Positions 1-9,158 of a stretch of DNA of 64,000 nucleotides are shown piece by piece. Position 1 is the stretch's first letter. Every line of letters starts with the position of its first letter. The stretch is from Sphingobium lignivorans. GTDB taxonomy: Bacteria > Pseudomonadota > Alphaproteobacteria > Sphingomonadales > Sphingomonadaceae. Made by a program: the position numbers and the translations under genes. The stretch is taken from the NCBI RefSeq assembly GCF_014203955.1, contig NZ_JACHKA010000001.1, positions 2,883,001-2,947,000 of the forward strand, read 5' to 3'. Under the pieces are notes generated by a model that was given only the letters and a program-made list of their open reading frames with translations, searched no databases and was not told the origin of the DNA.

Positions 1-1250
1 GCCGCGACGGCCTGCCAGCTGTGCGCGGGTGTCCCGGGTGCCCAGGTGGCGGCGGACATGCCGACCGTCGGCGTGGTGTAGCTGACATCGCCGACATCGG
101 ACGAAGCCGGGATGACTATCCCGCTCGCATAAGGCTCCACAGCCCGGCTCGTGCGCCGGGCGGCTGCCGGGAAGGTCGCGCTCACCTGATCGATGAAAGC
201 CTGTTCCTTGGCGCTGTAGCTCGGCGCCGCCACCTTGAGCAGATTGCCGTGCATCACATGGCCGAGCACGTCGTTGGGTAGCGTATCGAAAGTGCCACCA
301 GTCTGGTCGAACGCCACGGTGGTGCCGGTGCCTAGCGCAGCACCCTCGGCCGCTCTTTTAACGCGCTCAACGATCTGCGCGACAGTGCGCTGATCCGGGT
401 GCCGAATGTAATAATAGACTTCAGCCGTTTCAGGCACCACGTTCGGAGCCTTTCCACCATCGGTGATGACGTAGTGGATACGCGTTTCCTGCGGCACATG
501 CTCGCGCATCATGTTGACCATGTTGTTCATGGCCTCCACCCCGTCCAGCGCGGAGCGCCCCCGGTCGGGCGCGGCGGCAGCGTGGGCAGAGAGGCCCTTG
601 AACCGGAACTTGCCGCTGACATTGGCCAAGGTTCGACCCTGTGAAGCACTGTTGCGATCGCCCGGGTGCCAGTGCAGCATGGCCGAGACATCCTTCGTCA
701 GCCCGGCGCGGACGAGGAAGACCTTGCCGGATCCGCCTTCTTCTGCAGGTGAGCCATAGACGCGGATCTCGCCCTGGACGTTGTTGGCTATCATCCAGCG
801 CTTCGTGGCGATCGCCGCCGCGACCGAGGCCGCGCCGAAAAGATTGTGGCCGCAACCATGGCCGTTCTCCATATCGGGCTGGGCGGCGCGCTCGGCCGCG
901 GCGGCCTGACTCATGCCCGGCAATGCATCAAACTCGGCAAGGATACCGATCACCGGGCCCTTGCCGGTCCGAAAACTGGCGACAAAGGCCGTCGGCATGC
1001 CCGCTACGCCCGCTTCAACCTTGAAGCCGGCATCTTGCAGCTCCTTCTGCAGCAGGGCCGAGCTCTTCGTCTCCTGAAAACCCACTTCCCCATAATGCCA
1101 GATGTCCAGTGCCGTCTTGCTCAGAACCGGCGCGTCCCGATCAATGTCCACCATGATCGACTGGCTCGCCATATCGGATAGCGGGGCAGCCAGCAGGGGC
1201 GTGCCGATGGCGCCGGACAGGAGCAGCAGCGAGCGAAGGATGAGTTTCAA
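1..1250 (-). CDS. M20-family amidohydrolase (AbgB-like), partial
   Basis: This gene encodes a metal-dependent amidohydrolase of the M20/AbgB type, which cleaves amide bonds in N-acyl or p-aminobenzoyl-glutamate-like compounds. The C-terminus lies beyond the left edge. Reading from position 1250 down, the protein starts with a hydrophobic signal-like segment (LILRSLLLLSGAIGTPLLA). It then shows the family landmarks DIWHYGEVGFQE, EFDALPGM, ENGHGCGHNLFG (metal-binding His region), SPAEEGGSGK and FKGLSAHAAAAPDRGRSALD (dimerisation-domain start). The start is taken as TTG at 1250 because GAGG lies about 8 nt upstream; the only nearby ATG, at 1264, is out of frame and stops after five codons. It lies 89 bp downstream of the truncated TBDR on the same strand, so receptor and hydrolase probably formed one operon. 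The family is secure; the substrate is unknown. Confidence 0.85.
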   Translation of the reverse strand, partial: MKLILRSLLLLSGAIGTPLLAAPLSDMASQSIMVDIDRDAPVLSKTALDIWHYGEVGFQETKSSALLQKELQDAGFKVEAGVAGMPTAFVASFRTGKGPVIGILAEFDALPGMSQAAAAERAAQPDMENGHGCGHNLFGAASVAAAIATKRWMIANNVQGEIRVYGSPAEEGGSGKVFLVRAGLTKDVSAMLHWHPGDRNSASQGRTLANVSGKFRFKGLSAHAAAAPDRGRSALDGVEAMNNMVNMMREHVPQETRIHYVITDGGKAPNVVPETAEVYYYIRHPDQRTVAQIVERVKRAAEGAALGTGTTVAFDQTGGTFDTLPNDVLGHVMHGNLLKVAAPSYSAKEQAFIDQVSATFPAAARRTSRAVEPYASGIVIPASSDVGDVSYTTPTVGMSAATWAPGTPAHSWQAVA

Positions 1251-1339
1251 GACGACGACCTCATGATTTTGGGGCGGAGAACTTGCGGATGATGACAGTA
1301 TGGCGCGCGAAAAGCTTGCTCTCCGCGCGCCGGTTATTT

Positions 1340-3163
1340 TCAGCGCTTCCCGAAGGCGACGCGAAGCTGCACGCCGAAGGTGCGGGGCTCGTTGTACACC
1401 AGGGTGGTCGACGTGATCGACGGTGTGACGACGCCGCCGGCAGCCGCATAGGTCACGTCGAAGACGTTCCGGACGAACACACCCAGGTCGATACCACGAC
1501 CTTCGATATTGTTCAGGTCAAGTTTGACGTTGACGAGGTCGTAGGCGTCCTGGATGCCGTTGGTGTCCAGCGGACGCTCCACATACCAGACCTTCGTGCT
1601 GTGGAACCAGTTGGCGTTCAGCACCAGTTCGCCTGCATTGCCCAGATAGTGCGCGTACCGCGCATTCGCACCCACCGTCCAGGTCGGGGTGTAGGAGAAC
1701 TTGTTGTTCACCGGGTTACTGCCGAGCAGCGGGACGAAGGCTGCCGGTGCATCATATTTGTCGTACTTTGCATCTGTATATGCGCCGAAGCCGGACAGCG
1801 TGAAACCGCGCACCGGCGTGACCGACGCATCGATTTCCACGCCCTTGATCGTCGCTTCCGCTGCATTGATGATCAGCGTAGTCGGATCGTTCGACGGATC
1901 GTTGTCACCATCGAAATTGGCGCCGGGGAAGATCGAGCGCTGGATGTTCTTGTACTTGCTCGTGTAGGCCGAGACGTTGAAGCGACCGCGCATCTCACCC
2001 AACCGCCAACTGCTCTTCAGGCCGGCTTCATAGTCGGTGACCTTCTCCGGCTCGAAGGTTTCGAAGCCGTCGAAGTAGGAAGACAGGCCGCTCTGGTTGT
2101 AGCCGGCCGCCCGGTAGCCGCGACGGTTCGTGACGTAGAGGAACACATCATCATTGACCTGATAATCGAGACCCAGCGTCCAGGTCGGCGCCTTGGACTT
2201 TTCCGTGCCGGTGCGGCCACCCGAGGTGCTGCAGGCATCCGGCCCGACGCGTGAAAGCGTCTCAAGCCGGGCGACGCTGCACCCGCTGGATTCATCCCAG
2301 GTGTAGCGGAACCCGGCGTTGAACTTCAGGCCCTCCAGGAAGGGGAAGGCATAGCCGATCTGGCCGAACAGTGCCTTGCTCTCGCTGCTGTTATAGTTCT
2401 CGTTGAACGTGAAGGTAGAACCCGGGCGCACTGCCGAATAGGTGACGCCGCCGTTCACGCCGGTCGGCTTGCTCTTCAGGTAGAAAGCACCCACGATCCA
2501 GTCGAGGCTGTTGTTGAAGGACGTGCCAAGGATCTGGAACTCGTCCGAGAACTGCTCGACATTGGTTTCGGTGATGCCGTCATTCAGGCGGAGGCCGGTG
2601 CCGTCCATGTCGCGCGCCGTCGAAAGCTCGGTACGACGATAGCCAAAGATGTTCTTGAACGTCACGTCGCCCACTTCGAGCGTGGTGGTGTTCGCAACGC
2701 CCCAGAAGGTACGGTTCGAGCGCGGTGCGATGCTCGTTTCAACGACGCGGGGACCGCGTGCGTTCTGCTGTGCGAGCGCAATGTCCACGTCGCAGCCGGC
2801 GACGCCGCAATCGAAGTACGGGCGGTTGACCGCCGAACGCGCATTGCCGCCGCCGGCCACGGCCGGATTGGGATAGACGCCGTTATTGACCAGCCCGGTG
2901 CCGTTCTCCCGCGCGCGATAATAATCGAACACGGTCACGTTCTTGAGGCCGGCAAGGGGCTCGAGCAGGAGCGAGGCGCGGAAGGCATCATTGTGGCGAT
3001 CGTCGAGATCGCCGCCGACGCCGATGTTCTTGGTGTAGCCGTCCCGGCGAGTGAGCTGCCCGGAAAGGCGAACGGCTGCAACGCTATCTGCCAGGGGGAC
3101 ATTGACCGCACCTTCAAGGGTGCGCTCGCGGAAGGAGCGGGCAGTCTCGGAGACACGTGCCAT
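1340..3163 (-). pseudogene. TonB-dependent receptor lacking its N-terminal plug
   Basis: The readable protein (607 codons) is the beta-barrel part of an outer-membrane TBDR. It has barrel strands, a conserved end (RTFGVQLRVAFGKR) and the segment LEGAVNVPLADSVA, which in complete relatives directly follows the plug domain. The signal peptide, TonB box and plug (roughly 230 residues) are missing. The first residues after the ATG at 3163 do not resemble a signal peptide. The break lies at about 3120, where the reading frame runs into the upstream region of the divergent FecI-type sigma gene. The barrel is related to the complete TBDR at 4709-7231 (compare PLLGSNPVNNKFSYTPTW with PLLGSDPRNNRFSYAPGL). 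Without a plug and export signal it should not work as a transporter, so it is called a pseudogene made by deletion. An assembly error cannot be excluded. Confidence 0.75.
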
Positions 3164-3200
3164 TTTCGCTCAGCGTCAGTCAGGCCCGATAGCGGGTGAC

Positions 3201-3683
3201 TTGTCGGCCTATGTGCCGGCACTGCGGCGCTATTTCTCCAAGCGCGCGGACATCGTCGACATCGACGATCTCGTGCAGGATGTCCTGTTGCGGATGCATG
3301 TTCGAAGGCAACATGCGGCAGGCGAAGACGAAGAGATCGCCAATATTGAAGGCTATCTCTTTCAGGTTGCCGCGAGCGTCCTGACCGACCGCGCCCGCCG
3401 CGATCAGGCGCGCCAGCGCAACGCACACTTTGCGCTGACCGATGAGTTCCATCCGGTCGAAGAATTGACCCCTGAACGGGTTCTGGGCGGACAGGAAGAC
3501 TTCAGCAGGCTTGCCGATGCTCTGGAAGAAATGCCGGACCTCACGCGAGATGCCTTCGTGCTGCATCGCTTCGAGGACATGTCCTACGACATGATCGCCC
3601 AGCATCTGGGAATTTCGGTCGGGGCTGTGGGACGGCATCTCATGAAGGCCGTGCGCTTTCTGGCTGAGAGAGATCTGCCATGA
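3201..3683 (+). CDS. FecI-type ECF RNA polymerase sigma factor
   Basis: This is an extracytoplasmic-function sigma factor of the FecI kind, expected to switch on TBDR genes when its FecR partner is signalled. Sigma region 2 is seen as YFSKRADIVDIDDLVQDVLL. Region 4 is seen as MPDLTRDAFVLHRFEDMSYD followed by IAQHLGISVGAVGRHLMKAV. TTG at 3201 gives 160 residues, the usual family size, and begins just before the conserved YVPALRRYF stretch. An upstream GTG at 3051 would extend far into the antisense TBDR and is unlikely. The stop codon overlaps the fecR start (ATGA), so the two are translationally coupled. The start region abuts the deletion that removed the TBDR N-terminus, so its native promoter may also have changed. 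Confidence 0.85.
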   Translation: MSAYVPALRRYFSKRADIVDIDDLVQDVLLRMHVRRQHAAGEDEEIANIEGYLFQVAASVLTDRARRDQARQRNAHFALTDEFHPVEELTPERVLGGQEDFSRLADALEEMPDLTRDAFVLHRFEDMSYDMIAQHLGISVGAVGRHLMKAVRFLAERDLP

Positions 3684-4702
3684 GCCACGCTTTCGACGCC
3701 CGCGCGCTTGAGAAGATCGATTCGCCCGAAGCGACCGCCGCCGCCTATTTCAGCCATCTTCGCTCCCCAATGGCGACCCCGGAGGATTATCTCGCGTTCG
3801 ACAGCTGGTTCGCGCGAGACGAGCGAAACCGGGCGGCGTGGGCGAAAGTGGAACGTGCCTGGGAGGGCGCGGGCCGGGCAGCGGACGATCCCCGTATTGC
3901 CGCATTTCGGGAGCACGCGCGGACGAGCAGCCGGCCTGCGCCACTATGGCGACGGCCGATGCCTGCTCTTGCAGCAGTCCTGGCGCTCGTTGCTATCGTC
4001 AGCGCGCCGTTCATGTACCGCATCGCGACTGATCGCCAGCCGGCAGCATCGTCCGCTCTGGCGGGTCACACGATCGCCGCCGGCATCGGCCAACAGGCCT
4101 CGTTTCATATGACCGATGGCTCGGTGGTCACCGTGAACACGGCCTCCAAGGTCGTCGTCGCCGAGTCCGAATTGCGCCGCCTGGCCAGGTTGGACTATGG
4201 AGAAGCGTTTTTCGAGGTTGCCAAGAACGCACGCAAGCCTTTTGTCGTGGAGGTCGGCAAGGTGTCGGTCACGGCGCTCGGTACGGCCTTTTCGGTGCGT
4301 AATTTGGATGGCGCAATCCATGTCGCATTGGCTGAGGGTCGGGTCCGCGTCGACGTTCCCGGCAAGGACAGTGCAGCGAAATCGGTCATTCTGGAACCGG
4401 GCACCTCGCTCAGTTTTGCCAGGGGTGTCCTCTCGGAAAGCAAGAGCGATGTTACGCGGATGTTGGCGTGGCGACAGGGTATGCTGAGTTTCGATCGCAC
4501 GCCGCTGGCCGAGGCCGTGGCAGAGATCAACCGCTACACCCAGCAGGAAATAGCGATTGTCAGTCCGGAGATCGCAGAGCGGCGCATCAGCGGCAGTTTC
4601 CGGATCGGAATTACGCGCGGTTTCCTCCAGAGCCTCGAAGCAGCCGGCATTGCACATGTACGCAGCGAGACACCCGCGCGGGTCGAACTCGCTGCCCCCT
4701 GA
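3680..4702 (+). CDS. FecR-family anti-sigma/transmembrane sensor
   Basis: FecR proteins sit in the inner membrane, hold the FecI sigma factor and receive the signal from the STN domain of a loaded TBDR. The 340-residue product has the N-terminal DUF4880 sigma-binding region (EATAAAYFSHLRSPM, DERNRAAWAKVERAWE). A single membrane segment follows at about residues 92-112 (PALAAVLALVAIVSAPF). The periplasmic FecR domain contains GEAFFEVAKNARKPFVVEV, and a C-terminal STN-contact-like region contains FDRTPLAEAVAEINRYTQQE. It overlaps the sigma gene by 4 nt. It converges with the STN-containing TBDR at 4709-7231, 6 bp away, which is the likely signalling partner. Confidence 0.93.
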   Translation: MSHAFDARALEKIDSPEATAAAYFSHLRSPMATPEDYLAFDSWFARDERNRAAWAKVERAWEGAGRAADDPRIAAFREHARTSSRPAPLWRRPMPALAAVLALVAIVSAPFMYRIATDRQPAASSALAGHTIAAGIGQQASFHMTDGSVVTVNTASKVVVAESELRRLARLDYGEAFFEVAKNARKPFVVEVGKVSVTALGTAFSVRNLDGAIHVALAEGRVRVDVPGKDSAAKSVILEPGTSLSFARGVLSESKSDVTRMLAWRQGMLSFDRTPLAEAVAEINRYTQQEIAIVSPEIAERRISGSFRIGITRGFLQSLEAAGIAHVRSETPARVELAAP

Positions 4703-4708
4703 TCCGGC

Positions 4709-7231
4709 CTAGTCGAAGCTGTAGCGCAGCCTCAGTCCCCATGTGCGCGGCGGACCGGGAATGACCGAAGCTACGCTGAAAGTCGGGTTCAGCATCACGC
4801 CGCCGCTCGCATAAGACTTGTCGGTGAGGTTGCGGACCCACAGATTGGCATCGAGCGACGTGCCGGCAATGCGGTACCAGGTGATACCCGCGCCTAGCAG
4901 CCCGTAGCCCGGCTGGACGGCAAAGCGGTCCTCCACGCGCTCGGCATAACGGGAAAGACTGCGGTAGCTATAATCGCCACTGATTTCGATCGACCCAAGC
5001 GTGTCAGGCAGCCTAACGCGGTGCGAAGCCCAGATGGAAGCGCTCAAACCGGGCGCGTAGGAAAAACGGTTGTTTCGCGGATCGCTGCCCAGGAGAGGGT
5101 CGAGTGCGGCGGGCGCATAGACGCGATCATAGCCACCGCTGACGTAGGACAGGCTGAGGCCGGCCTTCACATTCCGGCCGAGCCGCGCCGTGAACTCCCC
5201 ATCCAAGCCGGAAATGCGCGCTTGAGCGAGATTGACGTACAGGGTGATGGGGTCGTTCGTGGGGTCATCGTCACCATCAAACCCCGGCGGCGCGAAGAGC
5301 GCGCGCTGAATGTTGGCATAGAAGCCCGTATAGGCGGCAATGGCATAGTCGCCGGAAAGTATCGGCCCCGACCAGCTTCCCTTTACGCCTGCCTCAACAT
5401 CCGTGAGTGTTTCGGGTTGGAAGACCTGGAATGGCTCGAGCGTTCCACCCAGTTGAGGGCTGTTATAGCCACCCGAACGAAAGGCCTTTCGACTGGTCAG
5501 GTAAAAGGTCGCGTTGTCCACCTTCTGGCTAAGGGCGACGGTCCAGGTGAGTTGTCCCGTGGCGATCCGCGCCAGTGATCCGCCGGTCGCTGCGCAGGCA
5601 GCGGAGCTCTGCGACGCCTCCGTGATCGAACGCAATGAGCAACCCTTGATCGTTTCGCTGGTATAGCGAAGCCCGATATCCACGCTCCGTCCGCCACTCA
5701 GATCCACGGTGGCTTGTCCAAACAGGGCTGCACTCCGAAAGCTCTGGTAGTTGGCGATATTGGTTGCCGGATTTCCAGGCCGCTCGAACTGCGCAGCGTG
5801 CTGAAGCATGGGGCCGCTTGGCGCACTGCCGAGGTAGAATGCGCCCGCAATGTACCGCACGGCGGCGCTGCGTCCCTGCACCTGAAATTCCTCGCTCCAC
5901 TGGTGCAGGTTGGTGATTGTCGTGACATCGTTGATCGGCAAGGGGGTCGCATCGCCATCCAGGGCGGTCTCCTGCTGGACGGACCGCCAGCCCACGATGT
6001 TCCGCAGCATCAAATTGGCGTCGCCATATTCGGTGATGTTCGTGAAACTGCGGAAGCGACGCCGGAATTGCGGCTTGAGGCCGGACTGCGACGTGCGGCC
6101 GCCCAACATTGCCTGCCGTTCTACATAGCTGTCGATATCGCAGTTCCCCTCCCCACAATCGAAATAGGGCGCGTTGGCCGCTGTGCGGGCATTGCCCGCC
6201 GGATAAGCGCCGACAAGAATTTGCGTCGAGCCGGTCTCGTCGCCGTTTAGGAGCTCGAACGTACTTGTCGACCGCAAGTCATCCAGCGGCTGGACTTTAA
6301 GGATAGCCCGGATGGCATCCGTATGAGCATCGTCTGCACGTCCGTCGTGGACCAGGCGGAAGAAGCCATCGCGCCGCTGCATCTGCCCCGCAACGCGCAG
6401 GCTGACAGCGGGTGCAATATCCGCATCCATGGCTCCCTCAAGCCGATGCTGCCCGTAGTTGCCGACATCATACTCGACATAGCTCGGTACGCCGTCCTCG
6501 GGCATGGCGGAACGAACCAGCACGGCGCCGGCCGTGGCGCTGCGACCGAACAGTGTGCCCTGCGGCCCGCGCAGCACCTCGACCGAGGCGACATCGAACA
6601 GTGGAGACAGGGCTGCCTGATTGGGCAAGGGCACCTCGTCGACGTAGACCACGAGAGGCAGTCGGTTCTCCTCCGCGAATGAACGTCTTTGCCCGCGCAT
6701 CACCAGAAGCGGCGTTGCGCTCGACCCTTGTCCCGTGGCTACGAAACCGGGGAGGATGCGCGACAAGTCCGCAAGGCTGTGCGTCTGCTGTTGCACCATC
6801 TGCGATGCGGTGACCCGCGTAACCGCGAGAGGTACGTCCATAGCCCGTTCGACGCGACGCCTCGCCGTCACGACAATGTCCGACCCTTCGACACCCTCAC
6901 TGTTTTTCGCCGCAGACAGAGCGGGAGAGCGCGACCGCGATGCTCCTCCCGGCTCTATCAAATAGATGCTGGCCGAAAGCGGTCGAAACGTGAGCCTTTT
7001 ATCCCTGAGCAGCTGTTTGAGCGCTTCCTCGACCGTCATGCGACCTCGGATCGCCGGGGTCCTGCTATTTTCCTGACCCGGCGCATTCAGGAGGATCTCC
7101 ACCTGAGCTTGCTTCCCCAACTCAGCGATCGCCGTGGCCAATCGGGTTTCTGGAATATCAATAGGGCTTATGGAGGCTTGCGCTGGCACCGCCATGCCGA
7201 CGAGGGCGATTCCGATACACCGCGTAGCCAC
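4709..7231 (-). CDS. TonB-dependent receptor with STN signalling domain (FecA-like)
   Basis: This 840-residue outer-membrane transducer imports a ligand and signals to FecR. After a signal peptide (GIALVGMAVPAQA) comes an STN/secretin domain at about residues 25-85 (ETRLATAIAELGKQAQVEIL, MTVEEALKQLLRD). Next are a TonB box-like DIVVTARR, a plug (LADLSRILPGFVATG, SVEVLRGPQGTLFGRSATAG) and a 22-strand-type barrel ending in TWGLRLRYSFD. GTG at 7231 is the start because an in-frame TGA lies 9 nt upstream of it. The STN domain fits control by the adjacent FecI/FecR pair. The substrate is not evident: sphingomonad receptors of this kind take up siderophores, but also aromatic or plant-derived compounds. 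The 267 bp upstream to 7498 should hold its promoter; I saw no clear operator there. Confidence 0.93.
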   Translation of the reverse strand: MATRCIGIALVGMAVPAQASISPIDIPETRLATAIAELGKQAQVEILLNAPGQENSRTPAIRGRMTVEEALKQLLRDKRLTFRPLSASIYLIEPGGASRSRSPALSAAKNSEGVEGSDIVVTARRRVERAMDVPLAVTRVTASQMVQQQTHSLADLSRILPGFVATGQGSSATPLLVMRGQRRSFAEENRLPLVVYVDEVPLPNQAALSPLFDVASVEVLRGPQGTLFGRSATAGAVLVRSAMPEDGVPSYVEYDVGNYGQHRLEGAMDADIAPAVSLRVAGQMQRRDGFFRLVHDGRADDAHTDAIRAILKVQPLDDLRSTSTFELLNGDETGSTQILVGAYPAGNARTAANAPYFDCGEGNCDIDSYVERQAMLGGRTSQSGLKPQFRRRFRSFTNITEYGDANLMLRNIVGWRSVQQETALDGDATPLPINDVTTITNLHQWSEEFQVQGRSAAVRYIAGAFYLGSAPSGPMLQHAAQFERPGNPATNIANYQSFRSAALFGQATVDLSGGRSVDIGLRYTSETIKGCSLRSITEASQSSAACAATGGSLARIATGQLTWTVALSQKVDNATFYLTSRKAFRSGGYNSPQLGGTLEPFQVFQPETLTDVEAGVKGSWSGPILSGDYAIAAYTGFYANIQRALFAPPGFDGDDDPTNDPITLYVNLAQARISGLDGEFTARLGRNVKAGLSLSYVSGGYDRVYAPAALDPLLGSDPRNNRFSYAPGLSASIWASHRVRLPDTLGSIEISGDYSYRSLSRYAERVEDRFAVQPGYGLLGAGITWYRIAGTSLDANLWVRNLTDKSYASGGVMLNPTFSVASVIPGPPRTWGLRLRYSFD

Positions 7232-7498
7232 GATCCAGGCTCATGCATCAGGCCAAGGGCATCAGCAACTCCATAGAAGCTCGCAAAGTGCCCTCCCCGC
7301 CAATCGAGTGCGTGCCAGTTACGATGCACCGCAATTATTCAACCAACGCGAGGCTGAGGGTTCTGGCGTTAAGAACACCGCCTAGGTCGCTCACCGCCGA
7401 CGAGTCGGATATTCCCATGGCGAGATGCTCGCCTCCAAAGCGGACGCCCGTTCAGCTAACTTCTTACACCAGTCGGACGGCGCCAGTCGGCCCTCAGT

Positions 7499-8362
7499 CT
7501 AGAAAATCGCCTCACAGAACGTCCTGAAGCTCCTCTGCCCGCTCGTCACTGGCGAGCGTCGGACGACATTGTCGATGCCCTCGTCCTTTGCGCGATACAT
7601 GTCGACGTATCCCTGCGCGAAGGATTCGCTCGCGCCACGATCGAGGAACTGTTTCCTGAACTGGTCGAACGAGATCTGCTGGTAGCGCACCGGGCGACCG
7701 ATCACTTCGGAGAGGATCACCGCCTGATCATCGAACGACAGATCCTGCGGGCCGAGCACAGGCAGGTCCGACTGGCCGGTCCAGTCCAGGTCGGTGAGCA
7801 GCCGAGCGGCGGCCGTCGCCATGTCGCGGGTCGCGGTCAAGGGGAGCTTGCGGTCGGGCCGGATCGGGCCGAAGAACAGGCCCTTCTCGCGGATGACGCC
7901 GGCCTGACGGGCCGTATTCTCCATGAAGGAGGGCATCGCCAGGCCGCGATAGGCGGCACCGCTCGCCATCAGCAGATCGTCCATCCGGAGCGAGGTCGTG
8001 ACGAGACCGGCGCGATCCTGCCAGGGCGTGCCGCGTCCCAGCGCTGTGATCGCGACCACGCGCGGGACGGCGTGGCGGCGGATCGCCTCCGCAGCCGGTC
8101 GGGTGAAGTCGAGATAGGCCTGCTCCTGCGTCTTCGTCACGTCCGGCGGGACGAGCCAGAACAGGGCGTCTGCCCCGTCGAACGCGCGATCGACGATGGC
8201 GGGGTCACCATGCGATCCCTTGAGTAGCTCGACACGGTCGCGAACGCCCTCGGGCAGCTTGCCGGCATCACGGACAATGAGACGGAGAGACGCGCCGGCG
8301 TCCAGCAGCGTGCCGACGAGCTTGCTACCGATCTGGCTGGTCGGTGCGGTGATGACGATCAT
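7499..8362 (-). CDS. NmrA-like NAD(P)-binding oxidoreductase/sensor
   Basis: The 287-residue protein belongs to the atypical short-chain dehydrogenase (NmrA/HSCARG, NAD(P)H:quinone reductase-like) group. It begins IVITAPTSQIGSKLVGTLLD, a Rossmann start with a modified glycine motif, and continues with FDGADALFWLVPPD and VPRVVAITALGRGTP, then a C-terminal half typical of NmrA proteins (LPVLGPQDLSFDDQAVILSE, GRPVRYQQISFDQFRKQFLD). ATG at 8362 is chosen because GGAG stands 9 nt before it; the open frame upstream runs to 8455. It lies 37 bp after the methyltransferase gene, so both are probably co-transcribed from the promoter facing the TetR gene. Proteins of this family may reduce quinones or only sense NADPH. 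Confidence 0.85.
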   Translation of the reverse strand: MIVITAPTSQIGSKLVGTLLDAGASLRLIVRDAGKLPEGVRDRVELLKGSHGDPAIVDRAFDGADALFWLVPPDVTKTQEQAYLDFTRPAAEAIRRHAVPRVVAITALGRGTPWQDRAGLVTTSLRMDDLLMASGAAYRGLAMPSFMENTARQAGVIREKGLFFGPIRPDRKLPLTATRDMATAAARLLTDLDWTGQSDLPVLGPQDLSFDDQAVILSEVIGRPVRYQQISFDQFRKQFLDRGASESFAQGYVDMYRAKDEGIDNVVRRSPVTSGQRSFRTFCEAIF

Positions 8363-8399
8363 CTTGAATCTCCAATCTGTCCGAATAGGGGCCGGTCGC

Positions 8400-9062
8400 T
8401 CAGAGCCGGATCGACAGCTCGACCTCGTCGGTGAATGGCAGGGTGATGTAGCCATTCTCGGTCGCGCTCACATGGGCGAGATAGTCCGGGCAATAATCGG
8501 CATTGTCGGCCAAGATGACCGCGCCCGGGCGCAGCCGGTCCTCGACCAGCATTAGAATGTCGCCATAGAGCGCTTTGGCGCCGTCGAGCAGGAGCAGGTC
8601 TATGGTCTCGGGCAGGTTGCTTGCCAGCGTCTCCAGCGCATCGCCCTCGCGAACCTCGACGAGGTCGGAAAGGCCGCCTGCGGCGATGTTCGCTTTGGCC
8701 GCCGCCACTTTGGACGGTTCGAACTCGCTGGTGATTAGTCGTCCGCCCCCATTGTCGCGCAGCGCCGCCGCCAGATGCAGCGTCGAGAGACCAAAGGACG
8801 TCCCGAACTCGACGATGGTCTCTGCCCGCATGGCGCGCGCCAGCATATATAGCAGTCGGCCGGCATCGCGGGACACCGGCAGCGCGTAGTCCCTGAGCTC
8901 AGCATAAAAGGAGCGATAGTCCGTCTTGCTGCGCATCAGCCGCTTTTGCTCCTCCTTCGAAATCGCGGCGAACACCGGGCTGGCAAGCGGAGAATGGGCG
9001 TCGGCCTCTGCAAAGAGGCGATCGAGCAGTGGCGCCACCGGGGCGCTGACGAGCGTGGTCAT
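8400..9062 (-). CDS. class I SAM-dependent O-methyltransferase
   Basis: The 220-residue product matches the caffeoyl-CoA/catechol O-methyltransferase type (methyltransferase family 3). It has the SAM-binding motif IVEFGTSFGLSTLHLAAAL, the acidic residue after strand 2 (ITSEFEPSKVAAAKANI), the DLLLLDGAKALYGDIL motif with metal-binding Asp, and the DNADYCPDYLAHV stretch. It should methylate a small hydroxylated, often catechol-like, substrate in the cytoplasm. The start at 9062 has GGAG 9 nt upstream; longer in-frame starts run through the promoter region. It is divergent from the TetR gene at 9159, which likely represses it, and is followed by the NmrA-like gene. Confidence 0.88.
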   Translation of the reverse strand: MTTLVSAPVAPLLDRLFAEADAHSPLASPVFAAISKEEQKRLMRSKTDYRSFYAELRDYALPVSRDAGRLLYMLARAMRAETIVEFGTSFGLSTLHLAAALRDNGGGRLITSEFEPSKVAAAKANIAAGGLSDLVEVREGDALETLASNLPETIDLLLLDGAKALYGDILMLVEDRLRPGAVILADNADYCPDYLAHVSATENGYITLPFTDEVELSIRL

Positions 9063-9111
9063 GATAAGTCTCCGATGATCGAGCGACTTGGATGTTGCTC
9101 GACCGGGAAAA

Positions 9112-9142
9112 TACGAATAATTCATCGCCTTTTCTATTCGCA
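9112..9142. promoter_or_regulatory. putative TetR operator in divergent promoter
   Basis: The 96-bp space between the methyltransferase and tetR starts contains TACGAATA (9112-9119) and TATTCGCA (9135-9142). These are inverted half-sites that match at 7 of 8 positions, 15 bp apart. It is the only clear dyad in the space, so it is a fair candidate for autoregulation by the TetR protein. Confidence 0.4.
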
Positions 9143-9158
9143 TTGATCGGATGCCCTG

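Noticed and set aside
3051..3200. GTG start giving a 210-residue sigma factor
   Set aside because: The extra 50 residues overlap the antisense receptor barrel and have no sigma-factor similarity; TTG 3201 gives the normal length.
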